Assembly (NCBI RefSeq): GCF_011397635.1
Contig: NC_064773.1
Coordinates: 24,592,449-24,656,448, forward strand
From: Epinephelus fuscoguttatus
Taxonomy: Eukaryota; Chordata; Actinopteri; Perciformes; Serranidae
Direction: 5' to 3'
DNA: 64,000 nt
Position 1 is the stretch's first letter. Each line of letters begins with the position of its first letter. Made by a program: the position numbers and the translations under genes. Below, one piece after another: positions 1 through 13,600 of the stretch. The notes below the pieces were generated by a model. The model had not been told where the DNA came from, searched no databases, and saw only the letters and a program-made list of their open reading frames with translations.

Positions 1-1706
1 AAGTTTAATCACTGCAGTCCTCCACGTTGGTGACGAATGTGATGACGGAGTCAAAGGTTCAACTTTTATCACTGACTTTCAAAATAAAAGGAATTGAAGC
101 TTGATAATAGTGATTTAGATGTTGAAATATTACACATATACTGCATCTTTTTCATTTTTTTTTACTCACCAGCTGCCTGCCCGCATGTAGTTAATTTTTA
201 CCCATGCCCATACCCGGTAATTTATACAGATATTTCTACCCGTTACACAGCACTTCCTAAAATGACAGAAACCATCTTTGCAAAAAATGTGTACTTTGAT
301 CTTTGCTAATGTGGAGGGGGCATGGTTCATTATCTATACTGCAACCAGCCACTTGGGAGCAAATGAGATGTTTTGGCTTCACTTTTTGGGAGCTGTCATG
401 TCGTCCATCTTTATATACAGTCTATATTTGATACAAACAATAATGCTGCAATGTATATTTCACCATGGTTTTGCTTGATAAGACTACATGATGCTCATGT
501 ATTTACAATGGAGGGTAAAAGAAAGGCACATAAGATACAGACAGGGCAGACCTTGTCCTTCAGGAAAGTGCAAAGCAGTTCATATCTTTTTAAAATGTAT
601 TTCCCCCTTTGGCAAAGGCCTGCAGCAATAAAGGAAGGGAGGGGGCTGTAATACAAGGTAAAAGTGACATTATTTTTCCCAGATGAAGGAAATCTTTATT
701 CTGAAATCTGGAGGTGTCCCATGGCCTGATGGTTGTCATGTTACTGAAAGGTCATAGTTTCGAGCCCTGAAAGAGTCAGTGTTTTCTTTCTCACTTACGA
801 GATCAAAGTTCTCTCATGCACATCCACTTCTTCCCTGTCAAGGTTTGTGGGGATAGAAAGGCACTGAGATAGAGAGGGAGAGACTGAAATGCTGGAATAC
901 AGTAAACACCGTCTGTGATCCGCGCTTCAAACCCTTCATTGAGGACACTGTGTGGCAGCGGCTCCTTCAAGTCTGCTTTTGTTGCTGCTGGTGTCAGCCT
1001 CAGTTGGGATCCAGCACTTCTTTGTTGTTACATAAGCTGCTCTGAGGCATCGTGGCGCATTGTGGCTTATCAACACACTGCACGGCAAAGCAGTGTTAGC
1101 AAGCCAATCAGGCAAACGCACACATGGCTCTGGTTTTGCAAAAAGCAAAAAAAAGGCACCGCATTAAAAATGACAGTCTGGTTGTGTGTATTTAAAAACT
1201 CTAGATCATTATGTCCTTGGTATGTTTTGGTCATTAACAGTGTGTATGCACAGGCTTGGCTCTTCTTTTCCCAATAAACCACTAAAACGAAGCAGTTATT
1301 TACTTGTGTATTTGTGTCTGCAGTAACAACCAGGCGTGCAGCAGTGCAGTGAGGAAGCCGGCCATTTCTCTCGCAGACAGCACAGAGCTCAGGTAAGCCA
1401 TATAACCACATGACTCACAGCCTGCTGCACATTCCTCTCACCTCATATAAGAAGTAAAGCCAATAAGTACAAAAACATTTTCCAATTCTTCAAATTTATA
1501 CCTCCTGTCCTGCGCTTTCTCTCAGAATTCACCTCAGTATCTCTCACACTTACCCTCCTGTCGTCTGGCCATGTTTACACACATACACACACCTAATCTG
1601 CAACATTTAATTATAGTCTGTTACCCTTTCCCTCATATTCATCTCTGTGCCTGCTTAATGGACTTGATTTTTGAGCAAAACACCCCTCTGCACACACACA
1701 AATATG

Positions 1707-1708
<2 letters not shown>

Positions 1709-1755
<47 letters not shown>
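1709..1755. repeat. (CA)n microsatellite
   Basis: About 23 uninterrupted CA units lie upstream of the first visible strip2 exon. The open frames across this tract are artefacts. Confidence 0.9.
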
Positions 1756-1757
<2 letters not shown>

Positions 1758-2136
1758 CGCTCCGTCTGTGCATTCCCCAGTTGAACACTTGTAAATAATT
1801 ACAGGCTAGAGGAGTAGATTTGCTCCTAATTGCTGTTACAAAATTGAAAACCATTACAGTTATTTTGAACCGAGAGGCTTTTGTCGAGCGAACAAAGAAT
1901 TTAATGCATAAAACACCGCCTGACTTACATCAGGTAATTGTGAATGGGTGGTGCATTGTCCTGGCAGAGAGTACAAATCACTTCCTCTCAGACTCATATG
2001 CACAAGCAGATTGCCTGCAGTCCTTCTCTGCCTCTTGGACTTCTCTCTCATTGTTACTCATCATTTCCTCCATTGTATTATTGTCTCTCTTACTTGTGGA
2101 CCTTTAAGGCCTATTATTATTGATTTAGTCACTGGT

Positions 2137-2139
<3 letters not shown>

Positions 2140-2173
<34 letters not shown>
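2140..2173. repeat. (CA)n microsatellite upstream of strip2 exon 2211-2317
   Basis: About 17 CA units end 37 bp before the exon. Confidence 0.9.
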
Positions 2174-2175
<2 letters not shown>

Positions 2176-2210
2176 TGAAGCTGAGAATTGTGTGTGTCTT
2201 TTCCTTGCAG

Positions 2211-2323
2211 AGTACTACTGAGCATCATGTATCTGATGGTGGAGACCATTAGAGTCCAAACAGAGGACGACAGACCTGAGTGGATAGCAGCAAGAGAAGC
2301 CTTCAAGAATGAGCTAGGTGTGT

Positions 2324-2372
<49 letters not shown>

Positions 2373-5300
2373 ACAAATACAGGGCACTGTGCTGAAATAT
2401 GATTGTTGCAGCGGTTGTGTACTTTTATTGAGATCTGTTTCTTTGATCTAAAAAAATTGCTGCTTCATGGCCATCGTTCAGTATCTTGAAAGCACAGGAG
2501 AGTAACAGGCACTTTATTATATTCATGTATCCAATTCAGAAACACTGACTTTGACCTTTGACCCTCTCAGGTTCACCTCTGTACAATGGAGAGCCCTTTG
2601 CCCTGCTCCTTTTCACCATGGTGACCAAGTTCTGCAGCATGAACGCCCCGCATTTCCCCATGAAGAAAGTACTGCTTTTGCTCTGGAAGACAATACTGGT
2701 TAGTAGCACATTATAACCCTTAAAACATAAGCCCCTTTTACACTGCCAGATTTTCCGTGAATGTTGGGCTGTTTTGCCGGCAAGCTGCGAGCGTTTAGAC
2801 ACACAGAGCCGCATTGGCAAGTTTTTCCGCCTCGTAGGGTAGTCATATTGGTGATACCCTTTTAGTTTAAACAGACCGAGGCAGCCTTCCGCAACGGGAG
2901 GGGCTGTTGAAGAGTTGTGGGAGGAGCTGTTGATGATGCCGCACGTGCGAGCCACTGGCGGTGGATAAACAGGAAACAGCTGATAGCAGGAATTAGCGAG
3001 CAGCTAGTAGCAAGAGGGAAAGGCAAACCTGACAGCCAGCACTTTAAAGATGAGCAACTGGGGAGACAAGGTATTGCGCGCCCTCCTTGTCCTCGCAAGC
3101 GAAGAAGCCATTAACCGTCAGATGACGGAACAGTGAAGGATGGGCTGACTTACAAGAGAATCGTGGAAGGATTGACCAGCCGCCACTTCCCTCCCACGTC
3201 ACTGTTTACGTCACATGCTGAGCTACACGTTTTGTTTTTTGCTCACGCCCCCCATTGCCCCGAAACAGGCGCATTCTGTATGAACAAAATTAGGTAGGCA
3301 GTATTTTGCCGCACTCCGTGATTTTGTTTTTATACTGCCAATGCTGAAAAAAGACTGATTGGGCTTTCCTGCAAATTTGCACAATTCCTATCTAAAAAGG
3401 GCTAATGATATATCATGCACATAAATCTCTTTGGAAGTTATAAAAATAACTTAAAACTTGCTTCTGATAGATAGCAATGCTCTCTCTCTCAGTCCACTTC
3501 TGGACATACAAAAATGTGGAAGTACACGAAATCTGGAATTTTTTTCACTGTGAAAAGAGCAGTTAGACCTGAGCGTAGCTGGTAGCTGCAAAATGCACAG
3601 CCGTCAGGTATGAACCCATTGGATTAGATCACCCATCCATATAATATTTTAAATGTCCTTTATATAATAATAAGTAGGCTGGTGACGATACATCCACCTG
3701 CGTTCTGTTCCTCCTGACTCTCCAGACATTGATTCACTGCACAGAAGCCTGTGAATCACTGTGTTTCTGCCTCCGTCCTTATCTTCCAGTTCACCTTGGG
3801 CGGTTTCGAGGAGCTCCAGGAGATGAAGGTGCGAGGCAGGGAGCGTCTGAACCTGCCCCCGCTGCCGGAGGACAGCATCAAGGTGGTCAGGGCCATGAGA
3901 GCGGCCTCGCCCCCGGCCTCTGCCATGGAGCTCATCGAACAGCAGCAGCAGCAGAAGAGAGGTCGCCGCAGCCGCAGGGTACAGACCCCACACGTGCACG
4001 CCCACCACGCACATTCAGACCTTATCAGTAGTGTGTTATTATTGTACAGTCACGCATTATATTGTACTCCTTATCTGATTGCACACACACACGTGACACT
4101 TCAAATACAGTTACTCATTTAAGTTCAACATAACCAGACAAGGGGGCATAAATGCAACATTTTAATATGCATTCATTGAAACACTCATCCAAAACAAGAA
4201 GGATCTAGAGTGTTCTCAGTGTGTTTGTAGCTAAAACCATATGTTAGACAGTGTTATAGAAGGTACAAGTGTGTGTGGTACCTCTAACCCTACAGTATAA
4301 CTGAGCTGTATCACTAACATGGCATTGTAAATGCTACCTCAGACTAATTTTTCCATTATTTGCCTTTTTATTGTCAAACAGCATCATCTGTTTCTAGTCA
4401 AGTAACTTCCTTCTGTAACCCGCCCTCTAACTCTTTGCTGGGTCAGGTTTTCCAAAAGTTCTGTAGTGCCAACATCACTGGTTCTCTGTTGTAAGTCAGC
4501 GATGCCAGAGATGATCTTGGTGCTGGGACGGCTTTGTTTTTCGTAGAGCTTTGACTGGCACTCTCTTTCTCTAATTGCCCTCTGGTTTCTCATTGCCCCT
4601 CTTCCTTGTGTCCCCACAGAGTGCCTTTGTTGATAGCTTGGAAGGAGACAGTCCCTTTCCCAAGAAGCAGGTCTTTACCCACAAATTCCCTCTTTTCCTT
4701 CTGCATTTTCTCTCTGCATTGAGCTGGACTTTTTGCACCCCTCTTCCACATTCCCACAACCTTCTTTACTTTCTTTTCTTCCTGCCCCCCTTCCTCTTTC
4801 TTTGTCTTCTCTTTGCTCCTCATCTCTTGTCATTAAACCTCAGCCAGTCACATCAGGATGCACCAAAAAACACACTAACACATCAGAAATATTATCCTTT
4901 TCACTCACTGAAAAAAGAGTGACAAAATTGAATTACTCTGAATATTAAGCATGTTGTCTACACAATTCAAACTACTGGACAAATTCTATAGTGTTTTGGA
5001 AAAGAAGAAATGTATTACTCCAAGTGGTTTTGGTGCAGTCCTACTCTCAGTCTCATTTCCAATACAGTTAGACTTTTGGGAAATGCACAGAAGTCCTGTT
5101 CCCACTGGACAAAAAACCCACTAACATCTGGCTTTTGTCTGTAGTGGGAAAAGTTACAGTCAGCATTAATACCCGGGACGTTTGACTCTGCAGTAGTCAC
5201 CAGTATTTATCAGCTCCAGCTCCAATCCACAGCAATAGAAACATGACATCCAGGTAGATACAGCAATTTTCGCGTCTTTTCCGATGCGATCATTGGCTAC

Positions 5301-7639
5301 TTCTTATGACTCTTTGTCATATCTAAGTTGCAAATTCCATCCATCTCTGTCCAAGAAGCACTCAAACTTCTTTCCAAATTAGTTTGCACTGAAGTTGAAA
5401 GAGAGAAAAAAAGAAGTAACCACTGTAACATTGTCATTGGCCTCCATGCTGCTTTCTACTGTATACTACATCCGTTTTCTTCAAACGTTAGACACCAGAA
5501 AAAAACCCCCCAGAAAGACATACTCGGAAATGGATAAGGAATCTATTGCCTATGCGCAAAATTTCAATTAATAACCTGGGCTATTATTTGCTTAAATCCC
5601 TGAAATCAACAGGCCTATATATGGGACAGGCCTTTAATTTCATTTCACACCACATTGTTGCCCAACAAAGACTGCTCCAGCAGACAGAGCATCAGAGAGA
5701 GTTACGACACCCAAGGATTACGGCACCTGGCACAACGACACAACACCACTTTATCCTGTTGAAGCAACACTCGCAACTTGGATAATTTTTTATGAAAAAC
5801 CCTTTTGATTCTTTTGATCTGAGGATGCTAACGAACTAAAGGAATAGGAATAACTTACAGGGTAAGTGAGGAATGGACACATAATTAGAGGTAGCCAACA
5901 AACTGCTTTAAAGATCAGAAGAACTTAGATTTAAAAAATTAACTGCTTGGCAACCAGACCAGTTGTCTTATTGAGACAGGCCTTTATTTGTCAAAATGTG
6001 TAGCCACACTGGGCTAGTGAAAGGGACAAAATTGCGTTTAAGTGGGACTCGGCTTTTAACTGAAGTTTTAGGGTGTTTTTAGCAGGGGTTTCAGCTTTTA
6101 AAAAAAACCAAATGCATATACGTACTAATTGTGGTGGGGAAAGAGTATTGTGTGCTGTTTTGCAGAGAGTTAGATGAGAATGTAGATACTGCTTTTGTGT
6201 CTGAATGCTAAATACAAGGCTACAGTAAGAAGCCGCTTAGCTTAGCCCAGCAAAAAGACTAAAAACAGGGGGAAACAGCTTTCCTGGCCTTGTCCAAAGG
6301 TTAAAAAAAAAAAAGTGCCAACTAGCACCTCTAAAGCTCACTTATAAGCAAGTACTATCTTGTTTGTTTAATCTGCACAAAAAAGTTTAATCACAGTTTT
6401 AGAAGCTTCTTGGCTTCCTAAGTCTGGTTGCCTAGCAACGTCACGGTGTCAACAGGCTTAAATCTACTTTAGCGTAAAGATGTGAGATTGGTATTGATCT
6501 CCTTGTCTAAGTCTCTCGAGAAGAAAGTGAATAACTGCTTTTCCCAAAATGTCATACTGTTCACATAATATAATTGTCACTACCTGCATGTTTTCTTTCA
6601 TTTTGTTTTTCTCACTCTTCCTTTTGTCTCGTCTGTTTTTCTCTTCCCTTTAGTTCTGCTTATCCCCCTTTCATGCTTATCTTTTAAATTCCCCATCCAT
6701 ACATGCCTATATCCTCCACTGCCCTTGACACTTTAAAAAAATCCTATTTCCATCCTCCTTATGCCCTCAGTTCTTCTTAATGTTTTCCTCTGTATTCTTT
6801 TTCTTGCTTTTATCCTTCTGCTCCTCATCTTCCTCCCTCCTTGTCCTCCCACTCTCCTCTTCTCCATCCTCTCCATGCTTACTCCACCATTTTCATCTCC
6901 ATCTCCCTCCTCATTATCTGCTAATACCTCATACTGTCCCTCTCTTCTTCTACTCTACCCTATTTCTTCCTCCTCCTCCTCCTCCTCCTCCTCCTCCTCC
7001 TCCTCCTCCACTGTGGCCTGCTCAGTACAGGGGGGAGGGGGCGGGGTTTGAGAGACAGGGCTGACTTGCTGGCTGTTATCATTGGTGCTGGAGCGGTCAC
7101 TATCCACCGTCCTGTACAGTCACTTCAGACATACTGTAGTAGCATCCCCCCCTGTAGATCTCATCACATTGCTCCCAGGTCTGGCCGCAACAATCACCTT
7201 GCACTGTAGACTCTGGACTAGGGGTCAATGTCCTTAAAATGCATTCATTGAGGAGGTGAATTGAGATGGTCATGAACGTACTTTCTCCTCTGTAGGTCTC
7301 GTATTTAGGTTTCAGTTGACCTCTCTCTCACATGGATGTCATTGAAAGCGGTTGTCCCCTAACCCTGATTAGAAAACCACTCCAGTAGCTTTACCCTCCA
7401 CACAGCAGAGAATGGCTTCTCCATAGAGAATGGCTCACAACACGGCGTCACCTCCTCCTCCCTCCCTCCTCCCCACCATACACTCACGATACTCCTCACT
7501 TAGTCCAGCATTAGTACGACCACTGGCGCACCATACATCGACTGCACTAGCTCAACTAATGGCCAAAACGCTGACTCATGCCTGATGCTTGCACTATTGC
7601 CACAGTCATTCATCGGAGAACTTGTTTGAACTGCGACAA

Positions 7640-7688
<49 letters not shown>

Positions 7689-10600
7689 GTGTTTTGAACT
7701 GATTGGGTTTGTTTGTAGATAAGAGCTCAATATAAAGACTTAGCTTTATTGGGCCATGCTTGCTATTTTTCCTGTATTTTTTGAAGTGCAGACGTGTGGT
7801 AAGTTTAAACAGAAATGGTGCTTGTGGTTGCTGTGGTTACCTTAAGACAGAGCCAGGCTAGCTGCTGATGCTAAGCTAAGCTAACCGTCTCCTGGCTGCA
7901 TATAATACAGGTATATATGTATGTTTAACGGACAAGTGGAGTGGTGCAGAAATGAGCCTGAAAACCTGGAGATGAGTTAGCATCTTTGCACTTCTGGTTC
8001 CCTCGTTTTTTGTACGGGTTTTGGTTAGATGCCTGAAATAAGGTCTGTGGTAATCTTATCATGATACTGAAATTTCTAACTTCGATACAATACTTTGAAA
8101 AATATTGATATTCTGATCAACATTGGGAGAAAACTGACATTTAGAGCATACGAGTTAAAACCTGAATTAAAAGATAAATAGAACATGACAAAGACAACTT
8201 TTATTTTCTTGGTTAGTGGCAGAGAACAGCAGAATGACTGTGGTCAAAATTAAAAATAAAACTTTTTTATGTTACTGAAAACAATGTTCTTCTTGTCGAA
8301 GTGCGTACTTTAAAAGCTTCTGAGATTGTCACACATCAGAATGTTATAAAGTGCAAGTAAAAAACAAAACAATATTTCCTTATCTTGCTAGATCATTACT
8401 TGTATGTACATTTTTGTTCACATTTGCTTTGGCGATGTAAAGGTGTGTTTCCCATAGCAATAAAGCCTTTTTGAATTCAACTAAATCAAACTGAGAAGAG
8501 AGCGAAGGCAGGGAAGTAGTATTGATAGTATGGATACTGCGGAAAATGAGTATTAAAATCGTTTTAGATTTTCTGAATCGGTATGTATCGATAAATCCAT
8601 ATTTTTGATAACATTACCCCACTGAATTTTAAAGCATGTACATGTCTTAAAAAGGTGGTTGCTGAAGTGGCTATATGAGACCACAGAGGTTACCAGTAAC
8701 ATTGAACAGCATGACGCCGAACACCACCTTTACAGCCTCGTTATGGCGGTAATGTTGAAGTCATGTGACTGTGATGTAGTTCGTTTATAGCCTAATGTTA
8801 GCTCTTTGCTCCTGATGATTGCATTTATGCTTAAAAAGCATAGAATTGGTGTTCATTTGTGCTGAACAAAATGTAAGTATCAGACATTTCTTAACCACAG
8901 AGCTTATTTTCTGCAATAATCCAAAATCCAATAGAAAAATCTCATTGGCTTTCTGTTGAAGGAACCAGAGCAACACTAACTTTCATGTCCGCCTATAAAG
9001 AAACACTCATCCCTGCAGCACTCTAAATGTGAGTGGTATCTGTTTTGTCATGTCACTCTTTGCTAGAAAGAGAATATTTCCCAAAATGTTCACCCATCTT
9101 ATAAAATTAAATAATGCAGAGTTATCGTCCTTAAGGACACATTCACACTGCAAACCTTGATAATTAATTTTAACTTATTCCCTGAATAGGAATTGATTGT
9201 AATTTATAAAGTTGCTAACATCTATTGATCAGAAATAACTCTGAAAGCAGCTTTTTGTAATGATTTGCCCACACAAAACTCACCTATATCGTCCCTATAA
9301 CACAGTTCACATTAAAGCTGCTTTGCCACAAATTTAATTTTGTTTGTAACCAACCATATATGAAAATATATTCAGTGTGTTTTGTCTGCTTGCACTGTCA
9401 TTAAAAACACATCACCGTTGCCTGCCTGAGGGAATAAAATCTTATCTGTTCCAATAAACTGTAGCTGCAGTCTGAATGTCGCCGACTGTGTGTGTGTACT
9501 TCAGTGCAGTTAGGAGATATCAAATCCTGCTGTGTGATGCATTGCAAAATAAATGGGAAGAATGCAAACTAGATATAGATGCCAGTGTACTGGTCGTAAC
9601 TAAAAATGAAATCTTTAATTTGAGCTCTTCAAAATAAGCTAATAATAATAACAGTACAAATTCTGTATCAACTTGTGCCAGTTGAAGCTTTATGATGTTT
9701 ACAGTGTATGAAATATTAAAAGTCAATACTGTCTTGTGCAGAAATTTATACACATTTCCCGACACTTTGTGACATATTTGGTATTTTTGGAAATACTGTG
9801 GGTTTGAATGATGTTTGCTTGCACAGCATGAGTCTGCTTGTTAATGGGTTGAAGTATTATACATGCTACCAGGTAAAGGTTTGGGTCATTCCACAGTTTT
9901 CCAGTTTTACAGCTGGAATTTACTCCTCGGTGTGTGTGAGTAGGTCATAATAGGTCCTCTCAGTGCAGTTGACCACCTGTTCTCTGTCTGTGTCCCAGCC
10001 CCTGGTCAAACAGGACAGCTTGGACACATACAACGAGCGGGATCCCTTTAAGAATGACGACGCTCGGGATGAGGAGGAGGACCCAGAGGACACGGACAGC
10101 GGCATCGAGGGCGAGGTGGATCCCTTGGACCGTGATGTCATCATCCAGCCCCCGCCTCCGCCGCCTCCCCTCAGACCCCCCACAGAAAGGGTCAACTTCC
10201 CCAAGGGCCTTCCCTGGGCCCCTAAAGTCAGGTTAATGACACAGATTTAATTTCTGCATGTAGGAGTCTGAAATAAACTCCCATTAAAGGGACACTTCAC
10301 CCCCCAAATAACCATTTGTATATCAGTTACTCACCCCATATTATGTTGAATACATGATGAAAACTTTGTTTTTCTTGCATTCCTCCATGGTCGAACAAGA
10401 AACCCAAAACTGAGAAAATTCTTGATGAATTGAAGTCATAGGGGTCCACGTTTAACAGCAGCAAAACTATATCAAAACATCTGTTAACAAACCCTCACAC
10501 AACTCGTGCAGTATAATCCAAGTCTCACCTATCCAGTGGTATGCTCATTGCTTCCCAAAGAGACGGCTGTGAAACTTATCTATGCTCCTCAAAGCCATTG

Positions 10601-13600
10601 ACAAAAACAGTAATTTTACCTTGCTGAACACGGGAGCTGCTGGTCTACTGTTGCCTCGAGCAGTTAGTTTATGTTAACATGAGGCTCTGGTCAATCAGAA
10701 TGAACCTTTAAAAACACCAAACGTTCATTCACCGTGGAGGCATGCCAGAAAAACAAAGTTTTCTTTTCAAGTTCAGTGCAACACAGGTCGAGTAATTGAT
10801 ACACAAATGGTCATCTTGGGAGTGAAATATCCCTGTAACTGTAAAATACTGGTAAAAAGTATGTGGACTTTGGACAGTGCAGTCATATGTCTCCTCTCAA
10901 AGTGCTTTAAAGTGCCCTATTACAGCCTAGCTTCAGAATAATTAATCTTATTATATCCATACACAATCCTACAAGTCAGATTGGAGATGTTAACACAGAT
11001 CCTGCCCAAAAAATGGCATTAAAAACAGCTTAAGTGAGACCTTTCTATGGCAAATAATGCTGATATGTATTACTGAAACTGCTAAAAATGATCCTTGCCA
11101 GGTTTTTTTATTAGCTTAAAAGCACTTAGCTCGTGTTCCACCGAATAAAACCTCTAAATGATGTTTGGCCACCTGCCATTTTGACCACTATAGAATAGAG
11201 AAAACTTCCCACACGCAGCCAGGACTTAACACCGTTTGGCTGGCAGCTGGTGTCAGTTTCCCACCCTGATTCTGTGCCACCATTTTAGAAGTTAATACGA
11301 AATTAGAAAATCCTCTTTCAGTTTTCTCTCCTCGCTATCATCTAGCAATACGCTCTCCATCTGTGTATTCCTGACAGTAGCGTGTGGTGTCTTCCCAGGG
11401 TGCCGCCTCTGCTTTGGGGACATGAATAATGCATCTGAGAGAGGACACAAAAGCTTTACAGCAGTCCATTTATCATGCATTCATTATCAGACAACCTATA
11501 TTCAGTCTATCTTTTAGTGAACCTTATCATTAAGTGTGTGTCTTTGTATCAGAGTGCTGCAACATGCAGGGCTGATTAAGTGCTGATCAGTAGGAGGCTC
11601 GCAGAGCGCAGCGGCACATAGCGTGACTGATGAGATTTGAGAAAGCTAATGCAGTGTGCTGTTGCTCTTGTGCGTTGTTTGTGTGGGTGTGCGTACACAT
11701 GTGAGTGCTCCTTTGAAAAATAGCTGTTTAGTTGCTTGTTTGAATGCAGAAGTGGGGCGGCAGGTCACCTCAAATCTGACGGTAGCCTGTCTTTGTGTGT
11801 CCAGGGAGAAGGACATCGAGCACTTCCTTGAGACCAGTAGAAACAAGTTCATCGGTTTTACTTTGGGAAAGTAGGTATTTCATCTGAAACAGTAAAATAT
11901 TTTTTAAACTTTCTCTTCTTTCAGTCTGGTTTAACAGTTATTTCCTTGGTAGTGACACAGATACCCTGGTGGGCCTGCCCAGACCTATCCATGAGAGTGT
12001 CAAGACTCTAAAACAGGTGAGTTGAGAAATCACTGCTTCATGCAGGGGGACTGCCTACTGTTCTAACACATTATTTCAAAACCCTCGTAGTTCGAAACAT
12101 GTCCCATTGGACGGAAAGCCCATTTGTCCAACAGCCTGGTATCCTGAAGACAAAAGCACATTCCTTCAATGTGCTGTTGGTCCAAAAGCAGGCTACACAC
12201 ACCAAACAGAAGCATGTGGCTAATTATTATGCAGAATGACTCATTCGGCCTTCCTATGAAGGCAAAGGCACGACCCCACCCTACTCTGCCTTCGATTGGC
12301 AAGTACTCGTTGCCTTTGTTGGTGGGTTGGTTATAAGGACTGAGATCGGTTAGGGTTCAGTTAAGAATATCAGGGTAAGCCAATCAGAGGCAGCTCATGC
12401 ATTCACCATTGGAGATAAAAAAAAAAAAATCATCATGCGTTGCGACGGTGGTCACAACAACAAGTTTACAGTTGGTAAACGATGGAGGAGAAACTGGTGG
12501 TAGCGGTTGCTGGATATTCACAGCAATATGGCCAGACAATAGACAGTAGGTTGTCGAACCCAAGTTGTCCCTGAGTCATCCTAAAATATGCCTGGAAATG
12601 GCCGTTACTGAGGTGAAGCTCCTGGACCAACTGGTGGTACTCCCCATGATCCACCCTGTTTTTTTTGGGTCTCAAAAGGTCGCCTTTTCCTTCTCAAAAG
12701 CTTCACTCTGAAGCATTATGTAGCCCCTTTTTGGCAAATTGTCAAACTGCTACAGAGTCATGCTTTAATATGCCTGGAAACAGCCATCATCGAGGCGAAG
12801 CTTCTGGACCAACTTGTGGTACTCCCCATCATCCACCCTCTTTATGAGGGTCCGAAAAGGTCGCCTTTTCCTTCTCCAGAGCTTCATTTTGAAGCGTCAT
12901 GTAGCCCCTTTTCGGCAGGTTGTCAAACTGCCCCGGAGTCATTCTAAAGTATGTCTGGAAACGGCCATCATCAAGGCAAAGCTCCCGGACCAACTGGTGG
13001 TACTCCCCGTGATCCACCCTCTTTTTTTGGGTCTCAAAAGGTCGCCTTTTCCTTCTCAAAAGCTTCACTCTGAAGCATTATGTAGCCCTTTTTTGGCAAA
13101 TTGTCAAACTGCTACAGAGTCATGCTTTAATATGCCTGGAAATGGCCATCATTGAGGCGAAGATCCTGGACCAACTTGTGGTACTCCCCATCATCCACCC
13201 TCTTTATGAGAGTCCGAAAAGGTGGTCCTTTCCTTTTCCAAAGCTTCACTCTGAAGCGTTATGTAGCCCCTTTTCGGCAGGTTGTCAAACTGCCCCCGAG
13301 TCATTCTAAAATACCTGGCCATCATGGAGGTGAAGTTCCTGGACTAGCTGGTGGTACTGCCCATGATCCACCCTCTTTATAAGGGTCTCAAAAGGTCACT
13401 TTTTCCTTCCCCAAAGCTTCACTCTGAAGCATTATGAAGCCCCTTTTTCAGTCAAGATGGCATGAAATGGTTGATGTCTTAATTTGTATAGATTTATATG
13501 ATACCAGTATCTTCACTCTTGCTTTCAACAGAGCTCGCTACAGCTGGTTTTATTAGCTTACCTTTGCCATGTTCAGCTTCGCCTGTCATACGTTGTATGT

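Larger units (their letters stand above)
1..2210. other. strip2 intronic or upstream DNA without exons
   Basis: No exon of the N-terminal part of strip2 could be found. It contains a degenerate tRNA-like stretch at about 715-770 (A-box-like TGGCCTGATGG, B-box-like GTTTCGAGCC), possibly an old SINE, and (CA)n tracts at 1709-1755 and 2140-2173. Open frames here are low-complexity or chance. Confidence 0.5.
4671..9998. other. Large strip2 intron, mostly unassigned
   Basis: No exon or known gene is seen. Simple tracts are (TCC)n at 6968-7010 and (GT)n at 7642-7686. A stretch near 8040-8620 has paired GATAC/ATCGAT-rich ends typical of degenerate teleost repeats, but its family is not clear. The rest is unremarkable AT-rich intron. 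Confidence 0.5.

Noticed and set aside
12600-13450. Regularly spaced repeats resembling a CRISPR-type array
   Set aside because: Units are about 182 bp and contiguous with no unique spacers; each is a transposase-derived segment in a eukaryotic intron.
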